DNA of 64,000 nucleotides from Arsenophonus melophagi (GTDB lineage Bacteria; Pseudomonadota; Gammaproteobacteria; Enterobacterales; Enterobacteriaceae), in the NCBI GenBank assembly GCA_032378655.1, contig JAVYJS010000006.1, forward strand, positions 1-64,000, written 5' to 3'. The number at the start of each line of letters is the position of its first letter. Position 1 is the first letter of the stretch. Below the pieces are notes generated by a model. That model worked only from the letters and a program-made list of their open reading frames with translations, was not told the DNA's origin and made no database searches. Below are positions 42,756 to 53,885 of this stretch, piece by piece. The position numbers and the translations under genes were made by a program.

Positions 42756-45590
42756 CTAGTAACCATACTGTAATATCGGTTTCAAAAATTGACCAGTATA
42801 TGATGTCTTACATTTTACTATCTGCTCTGGAGTACCAGAAAATAAGATCTCACCACCACTACTACCACCTTCTGGTCCGAGATCAACAATCCAGTCGGCT
42901 GTTTTGATTACGTCTAAATTGTGTTCAATAATCACAATAGTATTACCCTGATTACGAAGTTGATGTAATACATGCAATAGTTGTTGAATATCAAAAAAAT
43001 GTAAGCCATTGGTTGGTTCGTCTAAAATATAAAGCGTTTTTCCAGTTCCACGTTTAGAAAGTTCTCGAGATAATTTAATTCTTTGTGCTTCACCACCGGA
43101 TAAAGTACTTGCTGGTTGACCTAAATGAATATAAGACAGTCCGACGTCAATTAATGTTTGCAATTTTCGCGTTAATACAGGAACAACGGAAAAATATTCA
43201 TGAGCTTCCTCAATAGTCATTTCTAATACTTCGTGAATATTTTTGGTTTTATATTTAACCTCTAAGGTTTCACGATTATAGCGTTTACCATTACAGTGAT
43301 CACAGGATACATAAACATCAGGTAGAAAATGCATCGCAACTTTGATCACACCATCTCCTTTGCAAGCTTCGCAACGACCTCCTTTTACATTAAAACTGAA
43401 CCTACCAGGGGTATAACCACGCGCTCGAGATTCAGGAACACCAGCAAATAATTCCCTTACTGGAGTCAATACTCCAGTATAGGTAGCTGGATTAGATCTA
43501 GGAGTACGACCTATCGGCTTTTGATTAATATTAATTACTTTATCTAAGAATTGTAATCCTTCAATATCTTTATAAGGGGCAGGATCTACATGGGTAGATT
43601 TATTTAATTGTCTCTGAACAATAGGAAATAAAGTATCATTGATCAAAGTGGATTTACCTGATCCAGAAACTCCGGTAATACAGGTAAATAAACCAATAGG
43701 TAGTTCTAATGTGATATTTTTTAAATTATTACCTTTCGCACCAATTAACTTAATGATTCTTTCTGCATTGCAAGATATTCGTTTAGGTGGAATAATAATT
43801 TTACGTTCACCACTAAGATATTTTCCGGTTAAAGAGTCTGGATTGCTAATAATATCGTCTATGCTCCCTTGAGCAACGATATGTCCACCATGTATTCCTG
43901 GTCCAGGACCAACATCAATAATATGATCTGCAGTGCGGATCGCATCTTCATCATGTTCAACAACAATAACAGTATTACCTAAATTCCGTAATTGCAGCAA
44001 AGTTTGCAATAACCTAGCATTATCTCGTTGATGTAAGCCAATGGAAGGTTCGTCCAATACATACATGACACCTACTAAACCAGCACCAATTTGACTTGCC
44101 AACCGAATACGTTGTGCTTCACCACCGGATAAAGTGTCAGCGGAACGAGAAAGAGTAAGGTAATTTAATCCTACGTTAACTAAAAATTTTAGTCGATCAT
44201 TAATTTCTTTTAAAATTTTTTCTGCAATTTGTCCACGTTGCCCACTAAATTGCAAGGTTTGTAAAAATGCCATCACATTGTCAATACTCAAATCAGAAAT
44301 TTCAGATAGAGTGGCGTTTTTAATAAACACACAATGGGCTTCTTTTCGTAATCGGGTTCCATGACAGTCCATGCATGGTCGATTATTGATATATTTTGCT
44401 AGTTCCTCACGCACTGCTTTTGATTCAGTTTCTTTATAACGTTTTTCCATATGATGGATTATGCCCTCAAATGGGCGCTGCCTGATAATAATATCACCAT
44501 GATCGTTTTGATATTTAAAGTCAATTATTTCTTCTCCAGAACCATATAAGATAACTTGCTTGATTGTTGGATCTAACGAACTAAAGATTGCATTAACATC
44601 AAAGTGATAATGTTTAGCTAATGACTGTAGCATCTGAAAATAATCAAAGTGGCGTTGATCCCAACCATATATTGCCCCAGCAGCCAAAGAAATTGTTTCG
44701 TTTTTAATTATATGATCTGGATCAAAAAATTGTTGTACTCCTAGTCCATCACAAGAGCTACAAGCCCCTGCGGGATTATTGAAGGAAAAAAGGCGCGGTT
44801 CTAATTCACTCATACTGTAATCACATACTGGACAGGAAAGAGTAGCGGAAAAAATAAGTTTGTTTTCTTGGCTATCATCTATATCAGTAATCACTGCAAT
44901 GCCTCCTGATAGATTAAGTGTAGCTTCAAAGGATTCAGCCAGTCGTTGCATGAGTTCAGTATGAACTTTGAAACGATCAACAACTACTTCAATAGTATGC
45001 TTTTTATATAGTTCTAATTTAGGTGGATTAGATAGATCGTAAACTTTGCCATCAATACGAGCGCGCAGATAACCTTGTTTTGCCAAATTATCTAATAGTT
45101 TAATATGTTCACCTTTACGCTCTTTAAGTATCGGCGCCAATAACATTAATCGCTTTCCTTGCTTCAAGGCCATGATGTTATCAACCATCTGACTAACTGT
45201 CTGTGCAATTAACGATATATTGTGATTAGGACAACGCGGCTCACCAACACGTGCAAATAATAGACGAAAATAATCGTAGATTTCTGTGATTGTTCCTACT
45301 GTTGAACGTGGGTTGTATGAGGTGGTTTTTTGATCAATAGAAATAGCTGGCGATAGTCCCGAAATATGATCAACATCCGGTTTTTCCATTAATGATAAAA
45401 ACTGCCGAGCATAGGTAGATAGTGATTCAACATATCGTCGTTGACCTTCTGCGTAAAGAGTATCAAATGCCAGTGATGATTTTCCTGAGCCAGACAATCC
45501 AGTAATAACAATCAAATTATTCCGAGGAATAATTAGATGGATATTTTTTAAATTATGGGTTCGTGCTCCTTTGACTTCAATTTTATTCAT
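42756..45590 (-). CDS. uvrA: Excinuclease ABC subunit A
   Basis: Damage-recognition ATPase of nucleotide excision repair. It has two ABC ATPase modules, with Walker A GLSGSGKSSLAFDT near the N-terminus and GVSGSGKSTLINDT in the second half. Two LSGGEAQRI signatures are present. Zinc-binding cysteine pairs appear as CPVCDYS...CSSCDG and CEACKGDG...CDHCNG. The start at 45590 gives MNKIEVKGARTHNLKN, matching E. coli MDKIEVRGARTHNLKN, with AGGA about 8 nt upstream; the ATG three codons earlier (45599) abuts that site. 944 aa (E. coli 940). Divergent from ssb as in E. coli, but the SOS box shared by the two genes there is not evident. Confidence 0.98.
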   Translation of the reverse strand: MNKIEVKGARTHNLKNIHLIIPRNNLIVITGLSGSGKSSLAFDTLYAEGQRRYVESLSTYARQFLSLMEKPDVDHISGLSPAISIDQKTTSYNPRSTVGTITEIYDYFRLLFARVGEPRCPNHNISLIAQTVSQMVDNIMALKQGKRLMLLAPILKERKGEHIKLLDNLAKQGYLRARIDGKVYDLSNPPKLELYKKHTIEVVVDRFKVHTELMQRLAESFEATLNLSGGIAVITDIDDSQENKLIFSATLSCPVCDYSMSELEPRLFSFNNPAGACSSCDGLGVQQFFDPDHIIKNETISLAAGAIYGWDQRHFDYFQMLQSLAKHYHFDVNAIFSSLDPTIKQVILYGSGEEIIDFKYQNDHGDIIIRQRPFEGIIHHMEKRYKETESKAVREELAKYINNRPCMDCHGTRLRKEAHCVFIKNATLSEISDLSIDNVMAFLQTLQFSGQRGQIAEKILKEINDRLKFLVNVGLNYLTLSRSADTLSGGEAQRIRLASQIGAGLVGVMYVLDEPSIGLHQRDNARLLQTLLQLRNLGNTVIVVEHDEDAIRTADHIIDVGPGPGIHGGHIVAQGSIDDIISNPDSLTGKYLSGERKIIIPPKRISCNAERIIKLIGAKGNNLKNITLELPIGLFTCITGVSGSGKSTLINDTLFPIVQRQLNKSTHVDPAPYKDIEGLQFLDKVININQKPIGRTPRSNPATYTGVLTPVRELFAGVPESRARGYTPGRFSFNVKGGRCEACKGDGVIKVAMHFLPDVYVSCDHCNGKRYNRETLEVKYKTKNIHEVLEMTIEEAHEYFSVVPVLTRKLQTLIDVGLSYIHLGQPASTLSGGEAQRIKLSRELSKRGTGKTLYILDEPTNGLHFFDIQQLLHVLHQLRNQGNTIVIIEHNLDVIKTADWIVDLGPEGGSSGGEILFSGTPEQIVKCKTSYTGQFLKPILQYGY

Positions 45591-45768
45591 ATATTGCATC
45601 CTGAATAAGGATTCCGGTAAAAATAAATAAAAAAATAAATAAATGTTTAAATTATATTCCTGACAGCATAAATATTACAGTATAGGCTTCTATATTCAAT
45701 AGCATGTTCATATGCTAAGCTAGTAAAGGACATACATTAGGTTAATAATAAAACATCAGGAGTATCAA

Positions 45769-46308
45769 ATGGCCAACAGAGGCGTTAACAAAGTCATACT
45801 TATCGGTAACCTTGGACAAGATCCTGAAATTCGCTATATGCCAAATGGCGGTGCAGTTGCCAATTTTACATTGGCAACCTCTGAAAGTTGGCGTGATAAG
45901 CAAAGTGGCGAAATGCGTGAAAAAACAGAGTGGCACCGTATTGTAATTTTTGGAAAACTAGCGGAAGTAGCGAGTGAATATTTAAATAAAGGCTCGCAAG
46001 TTTATATTGAAGGTTCTCTACAAAACCGTAAATGGCAAGATCAAAATGGCCAAGATCGCTACTTTACTGAAGTGGTAGTGAATATTAGTGGTACCATGCA
46101 AATGCTCGGCGTTCGTAGTAGCTCACAAGAGGCCATATCACGCAATAATTCTGTTACTGTTGGGGGGCAACTACAGAAATCGGAACAGTTAAAAACAAGT
46201 CAGCAGTTTACTGGTAGCAGTTCATCCAAAATTACACATGCAGGAAAAAATACTCCATTGACTCCGACTGAGCCACCATTAGATTTTGACGATGATATTC
46301 CATTTTAA
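45769..46308 (+). CDS. ssb: Single-stranded DNA-binding protein
   Basis: Coats single-stranded DNA in replication and repair. It is 179 aa (E. coli 178). The N-terminal OB-fold (1-112) is highly conserved: NKVILIGNLGQDPEIRYMPNGGAVANF, ATSESWRDKQSGEM, KTEWHRIV. A Ser/Thr/Gln-rich linker follows, and the acidic tip DFDDDIPF that recruits partner proteins is intact. AGGAG lies 6-7 nt before the ATG. Divergent from uvrA with 178 nt between. Confidence 0.98.
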   Translation: MANRGVNKVILIGNLGQDPEIRYMPNGGAVANFTLATSESWRDKQSGEMREKTEWHRIVIFGKLAEVASEYLNKGSQVYIEGSLQNRKWQDQNGQDRYFTEVVVNISGTMQMLGVRSSSQEAISRNNSVTVGGQLQKSEQLKTSQQFTGSSSSKITHAGKNTPLTPTEPPLDFDDDIPF

Positions 46309-47989
46309 CTGATATGAACTGCTTCAGGTTTTAATTTTGCTTTGTCATTTTAATGTTACAGATAACCAAATTGTCTAGATAAAATTCTAGGAATTATTCT
46401 GATTTCTGTAGACTGTTGTCCTTAATTAAGGGTGTACTTGGCATTATTCGTAAATCAATTTTTTAGTTTTTTCTAGTATCGTTTAAGAACGATTTTGGTT
46501 CTAGATATACGGGATTAACTATGAATAAACGTTACTTCAGTGCAAGTGATATAGGTTTTTAATTACAATGTTTTGATTTTTGTACGTTTAAAAAGAAAAA
46601 ATTGATGCACGTTAACATTAGTAATCCAAAGATCATAACTGGATCTTTGGTTTATATTATCATTTTACGCAATCTCACCGTATGGTAGATTGCGATAGGC
46701 CTTGGTGCGCTCGTTTCTAGCGATCAGTGAAGAGTTAGGTGAATGCTCAATAAATAGATTCTTTGGCTATTTGCATAGCCAATACGGATAAAAGTAAATG
46801 GTAAGATTTATTTTTTATCCGTAACCTAAACAAGACAGATAAAATATCAAAGCCATTTGATATAGCATAATGCGTTGATATGCAAAACTGAATAAGAGAA
46901 AAATATAAGTTTTGCTCGAGCTAACTAAAATACAACTGATATTATACTATACTTTAATCATTTTTAAAATGATGTGTTTCATAAGGTATGATATACTTAT
47001 AGTGATCTTTAAAATTTAGTCCTTAAGATCTCAAATAGTCTTGTAAGCTTTATAAGGTCAAGCTGTTTAATATGCCAGATTGCTTTTTAGATTATATGTT
47101 AGTCTTGCTTATGCTGCAAAAAATCAGATAACACAAAGTGTGCTACGTTATTTCACTTTTTTTGTAAAGAAAGTTATATCCTATGCATGAGTAAGTTAAA
47201 AAAATAAAGATTAAATACCAAGAAAAGGAGCATAAAGGTTTATATCTATAAAATTAGAGCATACATATTCAGTATTTAATATGTAATTTAAAACTGCATA
47301 TTAATAATAAAGCCAATCAAAAACATAATGCGGTTTTGAATAAACCTAACGTGAAGGTATTTAACTTAATGAAGTTAGATTACTCTTAACTCAAAAATCT
47401 AAAATAATAGTTTGGATCTATTTCTCTCTTGACATGAGAGAAATAGATCTTAAAATGCAGATCAATTGAGAATAACCAATAAATCACTATAAGCACCAAA
47501 GAGCGCAATGTAAAATTACAGTTTTTACTTAATTTTGATATACTAATCACAATTAAGTATTTACTAGAGTCTGATTAAAGGCTTTCTTTGGAGTTTTGAA
47601 CTAAGTACGCTTAGGATAATTAAGATCTTTTAGAAGTTTTCACTTCATACAAGAAGTACAAGTAAAAATGTATTTTATAGTCATAAATCCCATACCTAAA
47701 ACAGGTCATAAATTATAAAGAAGTGTTTAAGTTTCGATTGTAAAAATCATTTTATGTTTAAAAACATAAGTTTAGAGTTCTTTTTTAACCTACTAATATA
47801 GTATATAGGGTATATTATTTTTTAAAAAGTATTCTTCATGAATACAGGTAACTTATGACTTATTAATGTTTAATTTTATGACTTTTTATGTTAGTTTAAC
47901 TAGATTCCATATGTATACATAAAGCCAATATGTTCAGTTAATATTTTCTATATTGTTTTATGTACTCAAAAGCTAGAAGGTTTTTAACC

Positions 47990-48025
47990 ATGCTCTAATT
48001 CTTCATTATGCTCTAATTCTTCATG
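47990..48025. repeat. Tandem duplication, 18-nt unit
   Basis: The 17-nt word atgctctaattcttcat occurs at 47990-48006 and again at 48008-48024, an 18-nt tandem repeat differing only in the last base of the unit. Non-coding. Confidence 0.9.
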
Positions 48026-48269
48026 TTATAGGATATTGAAAATATATTTAAAACATTTATATCAATTTCTGATATTTCAGAACTGTATCATTGATTTTAT
48101 TTTTTTATTTTTATAATTGGAATGGCGAATGATTTTTATTTGCCTTGCATATTATTTTGCTTTTATTTTATATAAAATAAATTAAAAGCATTTGATTTTT
48201 TATTAAATAATAAAAGAGTTTCATATTGTTATGATAATACATATATCATTATGTACATTTGATCATCTT

Positions 48270-48310
48270 TAATCAAATAATAAATTGATATTGAATTTAT
48301 TATTTGATTA
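48270..48310. repeat. Perfect hairpin, 17-bp stem
   Basis: Arms 48270-48286 and 48294-48310 are exact reverse complements around a 7-nt loop. The stem is nearly all A/T. Confidence 0.85.
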
Positions 48311-50765
48311 GCGTTATGGTATTGTTCATACTATTATTGATAGTTGAGGCAATGCATGCATACTCAAATGAACTAGACGTTACTTGAATTACTTGTGATG
48401 TTACTACTCCCTAAATAACACTTAATCTTTTATATAAGATCACATGCTCTTCTATTTTATCAGAAGAACATGTGATTAAACCATCTCTATCTTTGGCTAC
48501 AGGTTTTTTAACCTGTATAGGAAAATCTCGTAAATAACGACCATCCTCTCTCTTAAAGAGAGAGGATTAAAGTAAAACCTGATATAGCACTAATTCTCTT
48601 GAAACCGTATTGTTGATAACAAAAAATTGCTGATTACATTGGTCAATACATTTCAATACACTTTCGGATAAACAATCCGTTCAATAAAAAGTCTTTTAAA
48701 GAACAATTAATACCTATAGGTACTTAACAACAATTAATGAAAGATTGCTAGTCATTTATAATACTCACTGATCCATGATAAGCAAATAGTCAATAATATC
48801 TATGAAGTCTATGAGGATAATAAAATGAAATTAAAGTAATAACTCATTTTATATATTAGTAATAGCAATAGACAATCAATGGATTTCTAATAATCCCATC
48901 TTTGATGATAAAGTGTAGTACAGAATAAGCATTATAGAAAAACTGATTATCTTTATAGACTGTTTTCGCTGAAAATACTATTCAATTTCAATTTTAAAAA
49001 AGTATAAATATGATATACTTTACAATAAAACATTGTATAACATAAAGTAAAATAGTGCAGAAATCATAAACATCATCAGGCTTTCAATTATCAAGATTGA
49101 CTGTAATTATTGTTTCGTGTATTATTAGAATAATGAATTGCAGCAACCAATTGACCAACATTAGTTGATATCAACTAATACCTACCTTTTTATTATTGTT
49201 TAGTTATAAAACAAAAATATTAAACAATAATTGTTATCTTTGCTTAAAAAGCAGCACATAAGAGCTAATGGTAAATAATGTAACGGAACAATAAAATTGT
49301 AAAATGTTCTTATATATTGCAAGATATATGGTTTACAATCATAATGATTATGGAACGAGATTAGTTCGCTCAGATAATTTTACCGTTATCAAAAGCGTGA
49401 GAACTGATTGTTAATACCAGAATAGTTTTACATACAATAACAATTGTGTTCATTAATAATGTTAATGTTTACAACATTGCTTGAAACACTTAAATATTTA
49501 ATGACATGATGAAGACGTTATGAGATAAAATAGTTACTTTATGATCACTATATCTACAAACAATATATCATTTTAATTCATATATTTGATGCGCTATATT
49601 TCTCGCTTCTATCTAGGATAGATATCAATAAATAATGATATATCTTGAAATATTTGAGATCTCCTAATATTCGCGATCATCCGAGATAAAATTTTAAAAA
49701 ATTTTCGGATCACTACCAATAGATTATTACTAATGATTAATAGGTTAGATTTCCTATTTACACTATATCACAAGATGAGATATTGTAAATCTGAGTTGAA
49801 CAATATTGTTAACTCATTTAAGACTTTTTAGTGTTAAAAACATTTATGGAAAATCAATCCACTATTACTATGCAATGATAGTATTTATAATATTTTAGCA
49901 CCTCATTACTGCTAGCGATATTCTTTTATCTTTCTTACTAAAACATAATGTTATCATGAATAATGTAATTTGGATTTACTGACCAATAACTATTAGTGTT
50001 GGTATTTCACAAACTACATGAACAATCTGTATCCTTGTATTTTAAAGGTAGGCAAAGAGCCTACCGCTTGATTGCAAGCGCCTTTTACCTTTGGAAAAGG
50101 ATACATATTTATATTGATTGCTATGAGAATATACTTCGTTGCATTAATGCTCAGTATGATGAATTAATTTGATCATGTAATAGAAAATGCTAACTGCTCT
50201 TTAGGCTGATTGTACAGTTGATCAACTGTATTCTCTAATTGGTCGAATCTGAATTCGACTTAAAAAATAAAACTACCTCCTAATATTTATAAGGATCATA
50301 GCTAATACTATTATTGTTTAGTTTCGATACTCAACTAAACTGCTTTTAATTTTCTGCCATTAAAGCTCTGCGTGAAGATATCCTATTATTAATTGTTTAA
50401 TGTAGATATGATAGTTGTGTTATAATCAATTACTTTTATCAAGTTTATTTTTCTTTAGTGTATGATAACTTTAATGATTGAGCCTGTAAATACTGATGTT
50501 TTATTAGAAGCAGTAATACCTTAACTGATATAAGTTCTGCTTGCTTTTCAAGATTTATTATCTTACTCCGTAAGATTATTACTAATATTATTAGTAGTCA
50601 CTTATGTGATTACAAACTTTATCAATTAAGTATTGTTGTTATTCGGATCGCAACCATGTGAATTATCTTGATAATTATAAGTACTTCACTGAATAAATGC
50701 ATATATGTTCATATTATATGACTCATTAAAATAAAAACATTAAAATTCATTTAATTAAGGATAAA

Positions 50766-52415
50766 ATGGAAATTTTTTTTACTATTCTTATTTTAATTTT
50801 AGTTGTTTCAGTATCAGGTGTCATTACGAAAGTAATTCCATTTCGTATACCTCTACCAATCATACAGATTGCGATAGGTGCTTTATTAGCCTGGCCTCAA
50901 TTTGGTTTACATATTGATTTTGATCCAGAGCTTTTTCTGGTTCTATTGATTCCACCTCTATTATTTGTTGATGGTTGGAAAACGCCAACACGTGAATTCT
51001 TTCAAAATGGACGTGAAATTTTCACCTTAGTGTTTGGTTTAGTTTTAGTGACAGTAGTTGGAATAGGCTATGTGATTTATTGGTTGTTACCGAATATTCC
51101 GCTCATTGCTGCTTTTGCTTTGGCAGCGGTTCTTTCGCCTACTGATGTGGTAGCACTCTCCTCTATTGTTGGTAGAGATCGTATACCAAAACGGATAATG
51201 AATGTCTTAGAAGGTGAAGCATTGATGAATGATGCTTCCGGCTTGGTAGCATTAAAATTTGCTGTTTCTATTGCTATGGGAACTATGATTTTTAGTGTAT
51301 ATGGTATCGCTTTTGAATTTTTTAAAGTTGCTATAGGTGGTTTATTAATTGGTATTGCGGTCACATGGACCTATAGCAAATCACTGCGCATGATGAGTCG
51401 ATGGAGTGGCAATGATCCAGCAACACAAATGATTTTGATGTTACTCCTACCTTTTGCTGCATATCTTATTGCAGAGCATATGGGGTTTTCCGGTATTTTA
51501 TCTGCTGTTGCTTCTGGCATGACAATTAGCAAAGCTGGTGTTATTCGTAATGCGCCTTTGGCGATGCGGTTACGATCAGATAATGTTTGGTCGATGTTAG
51601 AGTTTGTTTTTAATGGCTTAGTTTTTATCATGCTAGGTTTACAATTACCAGGTATATGGGAAACTTCTGTTATTCAAGCTGAACTTGATCCAAGTGTTGA
51701 AACTTGGATGTTATTTATTGCTGTTTTCATTATTTATATTGCTTTATTATTACTAAGATTTATTTGGTTATGGTTAATGGAGCGTTTTAGTCAGCTGTTA
51801 TTAAAAGCGCAGCCGTTACAATTTGCATCTTATACTTATCGTGAATTATGGTTAGCTTCTTTTGCTGGAATACGTGGTGCGATTACCTTAGCTGGTGTCC
51901 TTTCCATACCATTATTTCTTACAGATGGTACACCTTTTCCAGCACGTTATCAGTTAGTTTTTATTGCAACTGGAGTAATCATGATATCAATTTTTATTGG
52001 TGTTCTTGCTTTGCCACTTTTGCTATCCACTTTTAAAGTTGGTGATAAACTTTCAGATATTCATGAAATAAGAATGGCAAAATCTGCAATGGCAGAAGTA
52101 GCGATTGTAAGTATAAATAAAATGGAAGAACGTCTTTCGTCTGATGTTCAAGAAGCATTGGATCCCGAAGTTATTAATGAGGTTGCTTCCCGTGTTACGA
52201 GCTATCTTCGTCGTAGAACTGTGGGTCAAGATGAGATGGAGCATAATTTACTAATAGAAGAGTTAGAACGTCGTTTTCGCTTAACTGCATTACGAGCTGA
52301 GCGAGCAGAATTATACCACTTGAGAGCAAAAAAAGAGATCAGTAATGAAACTATGCGAACACTATTATTAGATCTTGATTTGATGGAAGCTTTATTGACT
52401 GATAAAGAACATTAA
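50766..52415 (+). CDS. yjcE: Na+/H+ antiporter of the CPA1 family (YjcE-like)
   Basis: Predicted inner-membrane cation/proton exchanger. It is 549 aa, the length of E. coli YjcE, and aligns end to end (MEIFFTILILILVVSVSGVITKVIPF; IQIAIGALLAWPQFGLHIDFDPELFLVLLIPPLLF). The N-terminal part, about 420 residues, is a run of roughly 12 hydrophobic segments with the family motifs LSPTDVVALSS, GEALMNDASGLVALKF and SFAGIRGAITLAG. The last 130 residues are hydrophilic and cytoplasmic. AAGGA lies 5 nt before the ATG. Its position after uvrA-ssb matches E. coli. Substrate ions are inferred from the family only. Confidence 0.95.
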   Translation: MEIFFTILILILVVSVSGVITKVIPFRIPLPIIQIAIGALLAWPQFGLHIDFDPELFLVLLIPPLLFVDGWKTPTREFFQNGREIFTLVFGLVLVTVVGIGYVIYWLLPNIPLIAAFALAAVLSPTDVVALSSIVGRDRIPKRIMNVLEGEALMNDASGLVALKFAVSIAMGTMIFSVYGIAFEFFKVAIGGLLIGIAVTWTYSKSLRMMSRWSGNDPATQMILMLLLPFAAYLIAEHMGFSGILSAVASGMTISKAGVIRNAPLAMRLRSDNVWSMLEFVFNGLVFIMLGLQLPGIWETSVIQAELDPSVETWMLFIAVFIIYIALLLLRFIWLWLMERFSQLLLKAQPLQFASYTYRELWLASFAGIRGAITLAGVLSIPLFLTDGTPFPARYQLVFIATGVIMISIFIGVLALPLLLSTFKVGDKLSDIHEIRMAKSAMAEVAIVSINKMEERLSSDVQEALDPEVINEVASRVTSYLRRRTVGQDEMEHNLLIEELERRFRLTALRAERAELYHLRAKKEISNETMRTLLLDLDLMEALLTDKEH

Positions 52416-53885
52416 TGCATGCCATAAAATAAACGGAATTACTAATTATTATAACGCTACTATGTCAAGCGTCTTTTGTTTACTCTCTAAGTAAACTGTT
52501 TTATCTCTTGGATTAAGCTATTTATATTCAAGTTAGTGTACTATTTTAAGTCATATGGTGATTATATCTCTTTCTTTTTAACAAAGAATCACGATCTTAG
52601 TGTAGTCTTTATTTTTGTTGCCTGTAGTCGTTATTTGTAACTATTAAAGATCAATAGATAAAGCAGTATGTAGGATGCGATATTTATATAGTGTAATGTT
52701 AGGTTGCTACTTGTTAGCTACTAACATTAGCTGTATATAGTTACAGTAATCCTTAAAAGGATTAGTTTATGTGTAGTTTGCAAAAATTTTCTTCGCAATT
52801 GCATCAATTGGCTATACAAGAATGATAAGATTTATCTATTACTACAATAGTAATCTCTGCATTGTTTTATATCGATCCCTTTATAGGATATTATTCGATT
52901 GCATGAATAATATCCTATATAAATAAATTACCGGATAATATCCTATATAAATAAATTACCTATGACTAAAATACAGTAAGAGTATTGTAATTTTATTGGA
53001 GATTAGTGCTTTTAATATTAACTATTATTTTATGTGGAACTATTGCATCTAAAGGTAGATATGACTTGTCTTCTTCAATGAAGAAGCATAAATACCAGAT
53101 CTTCAAAACTTGCTTAGCTATTTAAGGACTACATTATTATTATAATCTCTCTTAGTACATAGAGAGGTTGCTATCGATCGACTGCATAGTAGTGATATCG
53201 AGTACTAAAATATTAGCCTCAAAGGCTAATACTAGCAGTAGCACTGTTGATATTAGCAATAAGCTCTTTGCAGGATATAAAACTTCGCTATGGAATTAAC
53301 AAATTAAGATTGCACTAGTGTATGCATCTATTGCACTCTTTCTGCCATTTAGAAAGAAAATCTATACCTACACTTAAGCTAATCTACTTAGCTAAGTAGA
53401 GATGTTGTTTGCGCAAAATATTGAATTAATTTTCTAAAATATTATTTTATTCTATAATATAGAATTACATTATCACTTCATTCTATTAAGAATGCGATAA
53501 TTCCACTCAGTTCTGGATATGTTAAATTTCTCAGTGATGCCACACATAACAACTTCTGTATTTTAATACAGCTGAAAATATTGTATTTTAATTACATTTC
53601 ATTTTATAAAATATGAGTAGGATATTGTATCCATGATCACTTCCTTACAGTTTAAAACTAGTAAAACAATTTTTTCTTTTAACGCTTATCTGCAGTAAGG
53701 TAAGAGATGATCAATATTTCTTTCTGCTAAACGATCAATCAATGTTAATTAATTGATAATAGTATAGAATAAAAGAACTGACATTTATCATTTTATCAGT
53801 GATACGTAAGTATCATTATTTTTATCTGAAAATATTCAAAAAAATTAACTATAATAGGAACAATGCATTGACTGTATCTGAGATT
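52416..53885. other. Gene-free region between yjcE and the DedA gene
   Basis: No gene recognised in 1.5 kb. It contains a hairpin at 52882-52919 (15-bp arms 52882-52896 and 52905-52919) whose right arm is part of a tandem duplication (52907-52960, listed). The start of the following gene is uncertain, so the right edge is approximate. Confidence 0.5.
52907..52960. repeat. Tandem duplication sharing a hairpin arm
   Basis: A 26-nt sequence at 52907-52932 is repeated exactly at 52935-52960 after gg, a 28-nt unit. The first copy overlaps the right arm of the inverted repeat 52882-52919, so one left arm faces two possible right arms. Confidence 0.92.

Larger units (their letters stand above)
46309..50765. 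other. Gene-free region between ssb and yjcE
   Basis: No gene or RNA recognised in 4.5 kb; soxRS and the other genes between ssb and yjcE in E. coli are not visible. Hairpins include 47415-47449 (14 bp), 48270-48310 (17 bp, listed), a one-mismatch 15-bp pair at 48439-48476, and 48543-48567 (12 bp). A direct 18-nt duplication lies at 47990-48025. Three small abutting hairpins of higher GC lie at 50047-50100. Confidence 0.55.

Noticed and set aside
46668..46740. GC-richer patch with a small stem after ssb, considered as a tRNA or small RNA
   Set aside because: Only one 8-bp stem is clear; no anticodon arm, T-arm or cloverleaf could be built.
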